A stretch of 12,133 nt of DNA from Porticoccus sp041592135. Lineage in GTDB: Bacteria; Pseudomonadota; Gammaproteobacteria; Pseudomonadales; Porticoccaceae. Shown one piece after another: positions 7,215 through 12,133 of this stretch. Where the stretch lies: NCBI GenBank assembly GCA_041592135.1, contig JBFHQR010000064.1; one strand, written 5' to 3'. Within the stretch, counting starts at the first letter, position 1, and every line of letters begins with the position of its first letter. A model generated the notes under the pieces. The model saw only the letters and a list, made by a program, of their open reading frames with translations. It ran no database searches and was not told where the DNA came from. The translations under genes were made by a program, and so were the position numbers.

Positions 7215-8666
7215 GTGTTCATCAGATATCTCACCCAGTTAGTTAGCGCGGCCCTGCTCTCCACCCTGCTGGCCGCCACCACACAGGCAAACAATATTGA
7301 ACTGCCCTCGCTGGGGGACACCTCCTCCGCGGTCATCTCGCAACAGCAGGAATATGAGCTGGGCCAGGCCTGGTTGCGCGCCTATCGCAGCCGCATTCCG
7401 GAATACGACGATCCGCAACTGCACAGCTACCTGGAGGAACTGCTGCTCAAGCTGTCCGCCTACAGCCAGCTGCAGGATCACCGGCTGTCCCTGGTGGCCA
7501 TCAACAACCCCACCATGAACGCCTTTGCGGTGCCCGGGGGCATTATTGGCGTGCACCTGGGACTGTTTCGCTACGCCAAATCGGAACACCAGCTGGCTTC
7601 CGTCCTGGCTCACGAATTGGCGCACTTGAGCCAACGGCACTTTGCCCGGCGCGTCGCCGAGCAGCGCAAAAACGCTACCACCACCATGGCGGGGATGCTG
7701 GCCAGCCTGGTGCTGGCCGCCACCGTGGGCGGCGATGCGGGCATGGCCGCCATGACGGCCACCCAGGCCGCCAGCCTGCAGAACTCCCTCCGTTACAGTC
7801 GCCAGAATGAGCAGGAGGCGGATCGCCTCGGCATAGAGACGATCTATGCCGCCGACATGGACCCCAGCGCCGTGGGCGCCATGTTTGAGGAAATGCTGCG
7901 GGCCACGCGCTATACCGGCAGCAAACCGCCGGAATTCCTGCTCACTCACCCGCTCACCGAAAGCCGCGTGGCCGATGCCAACAGCCGCATCGCCCAATAC
8001 CCGATCAAACACTACCCGGACAATGTCGAGTACCACCTGATGCGGGCGCGGGCAATGATCGCCATTGACGGCAGCCCGGCCAAGTCACTGGACCGCTTTC
8101 AGAGCGAGCTGAATGGCGACACCCTGAACCGGGAAGCCGCCCGTTACGGTACGGTTCTGGCCCATGCCGAGCTGGGCGAATACCGGAAAGCGCGCGAAGG
8201 TCTGGCCCTGCTACTCAAGGAATCACCAAATCGCCTGACCTATCAGCTGGAGGACATCAGCCTCGATCGCCAACAAGGGCAATTTGTTAATGCCATCGAA
8301 AAAAGCCAGCAGTTGCTGCGCACTCATGCCAACAGCTACCCGTTGCGGATGTCGCTGGCGGAAACCTACCTGAAAGCCAACCGCTATACCGAATCGGAAC
8401 AGCTGTTGCGCGCCCTCACCCTGGATCACCCGGATACGTCCTACGTCTGGTTCCAGCTGGCGGAGGTCAGCGGCCTGGCGGGAAACATCGCCGGCGTCCA
8501 CAAGGCTCGCGCCCAGTATTACCTGCTCAACGGGGTGTTTGACAAGGCGCGGGAACAGTTTGGCTACGCCCGCAAGCTGCTGATCAACGACTACAAGGAA
8601 GTAGCCATCATCGACCAGCAACTGCGCGACCTGGCAGACCTTGAAAAGAAAATGGAAAACTTCTGA
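7215..8666 (+). CDS. bepA: BepA-type periplasmic M48 metalloprotease/chaperone with TPR repeats
   Basis: Outer-membrane quality-control protein: in E. coli BepA (487 aa) promotes LptD maturation and degrades stalled outer-membrane proteins at the BAM complex. Here 483 residues. Domain order: signal peptide (1-25, likely cut after TTQA), M48 peptidase (about 45-260), then a TPR region (about 285-480). Catalytic features: HELAH (133-137; ligands H133 and H137, base E134), third ligand E201 in NEQEADRLG, and H245 in LLTHPLTESR, matching H246 of E. coli, the residue reported to gate the active site. The start is uncertain: the GTG at 7215 gives VFIRYLTQLVSAA, aligning with MFRQLKKNLVAT of E. coli and leaving a normal signal peptide; its Shine-Dalgarno (ACGGA) is weak and distant. 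An ATG at 7134 would add 27 polar residues. Divergent from perM, convergent with nadA. The M16 protease two genes away works in the same compartment. Confidence 0.93.
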   Translation: MFIRYLTQLVSAALLSTLLAATTQANNIELPSLGDTSSAVISQQQEYELGQAWLRAYRSRIPEYDDPQLHSYLEELLLKLSAYSQLQDHRLSLVAINNPTMNAFAVPGGIIGVHLGLFRYAKSEHQLASVLAHELAHLSQRHFARRVAEQRKNATTTMAGMLASLVLAATVGGDAGMAAMTATQAASLQNSLRYSRQNEQEADRLGIETIYAADMDPSAVGAMFEEMLRATRYTGSKPPEFLLTHPLTESRVADANSRIAQYPIKHYPDNVEYHLMRARAMIAIDGSPAKSLDRFQSELNGDTLNREAARYGTVLAHAELGEYRKAREGLALLLKESPNRLTYQLEDISLDRQQGQFVNAIEKSQQLLRTHANSYPLRMSLAETYLKANRYTESEQLLRALTLDHPDTSYVWFQLAEVSGLAGNIAGVHKARAQYYLLNGVFDKAREQFGYARKLLINDYKEVAIIDQQLRDLADLEKKMENF

Positions 8667-8671
8667 CAACA

Positions 8672-8689
8672 CCCCGGCAGCCGCCGGGG
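8672..8689. terminator. GC hairpin between convergent bepA and nadA
   Basis: CCCCGGC (8672-8678) and GCCGGGG (8683-8689) form a perfect 7-base stem with a 4-base loop, 5 bases past the bepA stop and 24 bases past the nadA stop. There is no T-tract on either side, so it is not a textbook intrinsic terminator. It could protect 3' ends or work with Rho, serving both genes. Confidence 0.5.
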
Positions 8690-8713
8690 CATCCAAACCG
8701 GGGCGAACAGGCC

Positions 8714-9796
8714 CTAGCGCGGTTCCGCCGCCAGTTGCTGCTCGCGGAAATCCAGCATCCGTTGCAGTGACCGCATCGCCTGCTTGCCGACTTCCGGGTC
8801 CACATGGATCTCATTACTGCCCTGTTCGAGTGACGCCATCAAGTTCTGCAGATGGTTCATTGCCATCCACGGGCAGTGGGCGCAGCTCCGGCAGGTGGCT
8901 CCCTCACCGGCGGTGGGCGCGATAATCAGCTCCTTGTCCGGCGCCGCCTGCTGCATCTTGTAGAAGATGCCGCTGTCGGTGGCGACGATCATCTGCTTGT
9001 TGGGCAGGGTCTGGGCGGCCTTGATTAACTGGGATGTGGAACCCACCGCATCGGCGATCTCCACCATTGCCTCCGGGGACTCGGGATGCACCAGAATGGC
9101 CGCATCCGGGTACAGCTTCTTGAGACTGGCGACGCCGCGGGATTTGAACTCCTCGTGGACAATACAGCTGCCGTCCCACAGCAGCATGTCGGCGCCGGTT
9201 TTCTTCTGCACATAGCTGCCCAGGTATTTGTCCGGGGCCCAGAGAATCTTTTCGCCGCGGCTGTCCAGGTAGTCCACCACGTCCAGGGCGATACTGGAGG
9301 TCACCACCCAGTCGGCGCGGGCCTTTACCGCCGCCGAGGTGTTGGCGTACACCACCACGGTGCGGTCCGGGTGCTGGTCGCAAAACGCCGTGAAATCCTC
9401 GGCCGGGCAGCCGATATCCAGGGAGCAGGTCGCCTCCAGGGTCGGCATCAGCACAGTTTTTTCCGGTGTCAGGATCTTCGCCGTTTCTCCCATAAACTTG
9501 ACCCCCGCCACCACCAGGGTTGAGGCGGGATGGGTGCTGCCGAATCGCGCCATTTCCAGGGAATCCGAGACAATGCCGCCGGTTTCCTCGGCCAACTGCT
9601 GGATCACCGCATCGGTGTAGTAGTGGGCGACGATGACGGCATTTTTCTCCACCAGCAGCCGCTTGATCCGGTCGCGGTAATAAGCCTCTTCCTCCGGGGT
9701 ATAACGGGGCTCATCGTGCATCTGGTTGAGGTAATTTTCGACAATCTGGCGGTGGTCGGATTCATTGGCGATATGGAGCTTGCTTGACTGACTCAT
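8714..9796 (-). CDS. nadA: Quinolinate synthase A (NAD de novo synthesis)
   Basis: Cytoplasmic 4Fe-4S enzyme that condenses iminoaspartate (from NadB) with dihydroxyacetone phosphate to quinolinate. The 360 residues align along the length of E. coli NadA (347). The cluster ligands are C124 (EATCSLDIGC), C211 (DGSCIVHEEF) and C308 in TCRSCAHCPW, equivalent to E. coli C113, C200 and C297 with a constant shift of 11. Other marks: VAHYYTD (56-62), SDSLEMARFG (77-86), YANTSAAVKARADWV (150-164), HPESPEA and DSGIFYKMQQ. The start at 9794-9796 (MSQSS) agrees with the N-terminus of pseudomonad NadA, but no good Shine-Dalgarno precedes it. The open frame runs on to a TTG at 9883 with sequence unlike the family, so I reject that. 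The N-terminal 35 residues are variable in the family. Monocistronic: no nadB or nadC is nearby. Confidence 0.97.
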   Translation of the reverse strand: MSQSSKLHIANESDHRQIVENYLNQMHDEPRYTPEEEAYYRDRIKRLLVEKNAVIVAHYYTDAVIQQLAEETGGIVSDSLEMARFGSTHPASTLVVAGVKFMGETAKILTPEKTVLMPTLEATCSLDIGCPAEDFTAFCDQHPDRTVVVYANTSAAVKARADWVVTSSIALDVVDYLDSRGEKILWAPDKYLGSYVQKKTGADMLLWDGSCIVHEEFKSRGVASLKKLYPDAAILVHPESPEAMVEIADAVGSTSQLIKAAQTLPNKQMIVATDSGIFYKMQQAAPDKELIIAPTAGEGATCRSCAHCPWMAMNHLQNLMASLEQGSNEIHVDPEVGKQAMRSLQRMLDFREQQLAAEPR

Positions 9797-9828
9797 AGGT
9801 GGGGACTGACTGACTAATACCTGTTTCA

Positions 9829-9837
9829 ATTCTAACA
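9829..9837 (-). promoter_or_regulatory. Possible extended -10 promoter of nadA
   Basis: On the minus strand TGT-TAGAAT combines an upstream TGN (9835-9837) with a -10 hexamer (9829-9834) matching TATAAT in five of six bases. Transcription would begin near 9822, about 25 bases before the nadA ATG. No -35 hexamer of quality is present, as is common for extended -10 promoters. Tentative. Confidence 0.4.
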
Positions 9838-9971
9838 CAGAAGCCAACGGCCTTTTTGCCCGCGTCCTCCCTTCCAGCGACAAATATCTGCGCCAACTGC
9901 GGCCATGGCAGCAGTCATAGGGGCTACAATTTTCTCTTCATAAGTACCGAATTGCCCACTACAGTTTCATC

Positions 9972-11015
9972 ATGACCTCGCTGCTGATCTATCTGGCTAT
10001 CGCCATCGGCATCTCCTTTCTCTGTTCGGTTCTGGAAGCCGTGCTGCTGTCCGTCACACCGATGTTTGTGGAACAGACGCAATCGGCCAACCCCGTATCC
10101 GGCAAGATGCTGTCCAGGGTCAGGGAACAACTGGACGAATCCATTTCCGCCATCCTGATTGTCAATACCTTCGCCCACACCATGGGTGCGGCGGGCGTCG
10201 GCTCCCAGGCCGTCAAGCTCTACGGTGCCCACTGGGAAACCCTGATTGCCGTACTCCTGACCCTGGCCATCCTGTATTTCTCGGAAATCATTCCCAAGAC
10301 CCTGGGCGCCACCTACTGGCGCAGACTGGCCATTCCCTGCGCCTATCTGATCGCCGCGCTCACCCGTCTGGTGTACCCCCTGGTGTGGCTCGCCACCCGT
10401 CTGACCAAGCTGTTCAGCCACCACGACCACGAGATTACCCGGGAGGAAATCATCGCCCTCGCCTCCCTGGGCAGGAAAGGCGGCACGCTGCTGAACCGGG
10501 AGAATGAATACGTCTCCAACGTGCTGCGCCTGCGGGATGTCAAAACCGAGGAAATCCTGACGCCGCGAACCGTGACGCACATGCTGCCCCAGTCCACCAG
10601 TGTCAAGGAGGCGCTCGACCAGCCCGCCACCCGGGAATTCACCCGCATCCCCGTGTTCGACCAGGGCATTGACGACATTACCGGAAAAATTTTCCGCCTC
10701 GACCTGTTTGAGGCGGAACGGGCCGGTCGAGGGGATATACCCCTGTCGGAATTGGCCAAGCCCATCTTTTCTGTTTCGGAAAAACTGCCGGTGCAACAGC
10801 TGCTCGACCTGTTTATCAAACACCGGGCCCACCTGTTCCGGGTGGAGGACGAATTTGGCCAGACCGCCGGCATCGTCACTCTGGAGGACGCGGTGGAAAC
10901 CCTGCTGGGCAGGGAAATCGTCGACGAAACCGACCGCGTCGCCGATCTGCAGGAACTGACCAAGATCAAATATCGCGAGCGCCTCAGGGACCAGAAACAG
11001 GGCGACGACCAGTAA
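9972..11015 (+). CDS. CNNM (DUF21) membrane protein with CBS pair, short form
   Basis: Inner-membrane protein of 347 residues of the CorB/CorC/HlyC group, whose members are linked to magnesium/cobalt transport or efflux. Hydrophobic segments at about 3-29, 58-82, 91-112 and 121-144 form the DUF21/CNNM domain, including the conserved small-residue-rich ISAILIVNTFAHTMGAAGVG and the SEIIPKT motif (104-110). A linker with an acidic helix (TREEIIALASLG, 156-167) leads to two CBS modules: about 195-245 (ILTPRTVTHMLPQ, RIPVFDQ) and 264-318 (FGQTAGIVTLEDAVETLLGREIVDE), which often bind ATP or other adenosine ligands. The protein ends about 30 residues later, so the C-terminal CorC/HlyC transporter-associated domain of longer paralogues is missing. 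The start ATG has no clear Shine-Dalgarno; a possible -10 TACAAT is at 9925-9930. It is divergent from nadA. The 'hemolysin' label of this family is historical, and the substrate is not known. Confidence 0.88.
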   Translation: MTSLLIYLAIAIGISFLCSVLEAVLLSVTPMFVEQTQSANPVSGKMLSRVREQLDESISAILIVNTFAHTMGAAGVGSQAVKLYGAHWETLIAVLLTLAILYFSEIIPKTLGATYWRRLAIPCAYLIAALTRLVYPLVWLATRLTKLFSHHDHEITREEIIALASLGRKGGTLLNRENEYVSNVLRLRDVKTEEILTPRTVTHMLPQSTSVKEALDQPATREFTRIPVFDQGIDDITGKIFRLDLFEAERAGRGDIPLSELAKPIFSVSEKLPVQQLLDLFIKHRAHLFRVEDEFGQTAGIVTLEDAVETLLGREIVDETDRVADLQELTKIKYRERLRDQKQGDDQ

Positions 11016-11149
11016 CCCCCTCCCACTCCTCACCTCACTACGTCAGCGCCCTCCCCCGGCTGCTTATCGCAATAATATTCGATATTCCATATATATGATT
11101 TTTCAAATATACTCATCAGCCACTGATGACTGCCCAACGGGACCACGCC
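11016..11149. other. Intergenic region before arsR with AT-rich patch
   Basis: The first 50 bases are C-rich with no hairpin that would end the CNNM gene. From about 11066 to 11113 the composition drops sharply to AT, containing AATAT-TCG-ATATT (11074-11086) and the palindrome CATATATATG (11088-11097), the likely ArsR-controlled promoter zone. Confidence 0.5.
11085..11113 (+). promoter_or_regulatory. Candidate arsR promoter/operator
   Basis: A -10 hexamer TATACT (11108-11113, five of six consensus bases) follows a weak -35 TTCCAT (11085-11090) by 17 bases. The palindrome CATATATATG (11088-11097) overlaps the -35 and spacer, where an ArsR dimer would be expected to bind and repress until As(III) or Sb(III) releases it. 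The operator assignment is inferred from position and symmetry only. Confidence 0.45.
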
Positions 11150-11494
11150 ATGAACCCGGTTCAATTCTTCAAATGCCTCGCCGATGAAACCCGCCTGAGA
11201 ACCTTGATGCTGATCGAACGCGAAGCTGAGCTCTGCGTCTGCGAACTCACCGCGGCGCTGGGGCAGAGCCAACCGAAAATTTCCCGCCACCTAGCGCAAC
11301 TGCGCCAGTGCGAACTGTTGCTGGACCGGCGCCAGGGACAGTGGGTGTTCTACCGGCTCAACCCGTCCCTGCCGGACTGGGCCAGGGACGTGATCGATGG
11401 GGCCAGCCGGGCCAACGGCGACTTCCTGGCGGACAGCCTCCACAACCTCTGTCGCATGGGGGAGCGCCCCGAACGGGCCAGAGCCTGCTGCTAG
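11150..11494 (+). CDS. arsR: ArsR/SmtB family arsenic-responsive repressor
   Basis: Winged-helix repressor of 114 residues, very close to the ArsR of plasmid R773. The sensing motif ELCVCEL (27-33) at the start of a DNA-binding helix carries C29 and C31, matching the As(III)-binding Cys32/Cys34 of R773; the third R773 cysteine (Cys37) is replaced by T34. The recognition helix SQPKISRHLAQLR (40-52) and the wing LLLDRRQGQWVFYRL (56-70) are intact. The protein ends in ACC, a cysteine pair that might add metal-binding capacity. The start at 11150 is preferred: GGGA lies 7 bases upstream and the protein then begins at the conserved MNPVQFFKCLADETR helix; an ATG at 11126 has no such site. It is 52 bases upstream of the arsenic-type GAPDH gene on the same strand, so it probably represses that gene as well as itself. 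Confidence 0.95.
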   Translation: MNPVQFFKCLADETRLRTLMLIEREAELCVCELTAALGQSQPKISRHLAQLRQCELLLDRRQGQWVFYRLNPSLPDWARDVIDGASRANGDFLADSLHNLCRMGERPERARACC

Positions 11495-11532
11495 GTTTGC
11501 CCCGAGCAGCGCACCCAAATCCACTTACCACC

Positions 11533-11537
11533 GAGGA
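11533..11537 (+). promoter_or_regulatory. Shine-Dalgarno of the GAPDH gene
   Basis: GAGGA lies 9 bases before the ATG at 11547 and fixes this start. No separate promoter is visible in the 52 bases after arsR, which supports co-transcription. Confidence 0.75.
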
Positions 11538-11546
11538 CAGATAACG

Positions 11547-12133
11547 ATGACCATCAAAGTAGGCATCAACGGGTTTGGCCGCATGGGGCGGCTGGCCCTG
11601 CGCGCCGCCTGGCAGAGCGATGAGCTGGAATTTGTGCAGCTCAATGATCCCGCCGGCGACGCCGCCACCCTGGCCCACCTGCTGAACTTCGACTCCGTGC
11701 ACGGCCGCTGGCAATTCGAGGCGTCCGCTGACGGCGATGACATTTTGGTGGACGACCGGCGCATCCGCTGCAGCCGCAACAAGACCATCGCGGAAACCGA
11801 CTGGTCCGGCTGCGACCTGGTGATCGAGGCCTCCGGCAAGATGAAATCCAGCCAGGTCTTGCAGGCCTATCTGGACCAGGGCGTCAAACGGGTGGTGGTC
11901 ACCGCCCCCGTCAAGGAGGAAGGGGTGCTCAACGTGGTCATGGGGGTCAACCACCAGCTCTACGACAAGGCGCGCCACCCCATTGTCACCGCCGCTTCCT
12001 GCACCACCAACTGCCTGGCGCCGGTGGTCAAGGTGATCCATGAGCAGTTGGGAATCCAGCACGGCTCGATCACCACCATCCACGATATCACCAACACCCA
12101 GACCATCCTCGATGCGCCACACAAGGATCTGCG
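11547..12133 (+). CDS. ArsJ-associated glyceraldehyde-3-phosphate dehydrogenase, N-terminal 195 codons
   Basis: Partial gene, cut by the right edge; a full GAPDH is about 330-335 residues. Seen here: the Rossmann fold start VGINGFGRMGR (5-15), N33-D34 where NAD-type GAPDHs bind the adenosine ribose, the catalytic motif AASCTTNCLAP (149-159) with C152, and H179 in TTIHD, the usual 27 residues after the cysteine. The segment VVVTAPVKEEGVLNVVMGVN (116-135) differs from the APSKD of glycolytic GAPDH and, with LNDPAGDAATLAHLLNFDSV, is what I recognise as the arsenic-operon subfamily. In that system, described from Pseudomonas aeruginosa, GAPDH uses arsenate in place of phosphate to make unstable 1-arseno-3-phosphoglycerate, which the ArsJ permease exports, giving arsenate resistance. 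The arsR gene just upstream supports this; arsJ is expected downstream but cannot be seen. A role as a general glycolytic GAPDH is less likely. Confidence 0.92.
   Translation, partial: MTIKVGINGFGRMGRLALRAAWQSDELEFVQLNDPAGDAATLAHLLNFDSVHGRWQFEASADGDDILVDDRRIRCSRNKTIAETDWSGCDLVIEASGKMKSSQVLQAYLDQGVKRVVVTAPVKEEGVLNVVMGVNHQLYDKARHPIVTAASCTTNCLAPVVKVIHEQLGIQHGSITTIHDITNTQTILDAPHKDL

Noticed and set aside
9797..9883. TTG-started 29-codon extension of nadA
   Set aside because: No resemblance to NadA N-termini and it would cross the likely nadA promoter; MSQSS matches pseudomonad NadA.
9924..11033. 369-codon minus-strand frame opposite the CNNM gene
   Set aside because: Gly/Gln/Asp-rich antisense composition, while the plus strand shows clear membrane segments and CBS motifs.
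11358..12122. 254-codon minus-strand frame opposite arsR/GAPDH
   Set aside because: Shadow of the GAPDH and arsR coding strand; the GAPDH frame carries the catalytic motif.
1..12133. tRNA, rRNA, CRISPR array, insertion sequence or prophage
   Set aside because: None was seen: no cloverleaf or spaced repeats, no transposase or integrase motifs, and nearly all sequence is accounted for by recognised genes.

Overview
The window is chromosomal DNA of a high-GC gammaproteobacterium. The evidence is the E. coli-like homodimeric AceE, the divergent perM/bepA pair (also neighbours in E. coli) and a nadA next to bepA (as I recall for Pseudomonas). A Cellvibrionales/Pseudomonadales-type host is a reasonable guess but is not proven. 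The genes are tightly packed. I see no insertion sequence, tRNA, rRNA, CRISPR array or phage gene, and no stretch over 300 bases lacks a gene.

Left part, all on the minus strand. Reading in transcription order from about 7008 down to 1: an inner-membrane PerM-type permease (5938-7008), then 40 bases later a secreted full-length M16 (pitrilysin-like) zinc protease (3081-5897), then a rho-independent terminator. After this come the pyruvate dehydrogenase genes aceE (185-2839) and the first 53 codons of aceF (1-161). The most informative non-coding piece is 2947-3016. Here the terminator of the protease gene, a near-consensus sigma-70 promoter for aceE and a 7-3-7 palindrome resembling a PdhR/FadR-type (GntR family) operator overlap one another.

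Middle part. bepA (7215-8666, plus) diverges from perM and encodes a periplasmic M48 metalloprotease with TPRs for outer-membrane quality control. It converges on nadA (8714-9796, minus), the 4Fe-4S quinolinate synthase of NAD synthesis, with a strong GC hairpin between them. Divergent from nadA is a short CNNM/CBS membrane protein (9972-11015, plus), possibly a cation transporter or its regulator.

Right edge. An AT-rich promoter precedes arsR (11150-11494) and the start of a GAPDH (11547 to beyond the window) of the ArsJ-associated kind. This is the beginning of the arsenate-resistance module in which GAPDH makes 1-arseno-3-phosphoglycerate and the ArsJ permease exports it; arsJ itself should lie just outside. 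This system is known, so I do not claim it as new. I found no clear undescribed protein system; the less ordinary signals are regulatory (the aceE promoter/terminator/operator overlap and an interleaved pair of inverted repeats at 3026-3088).
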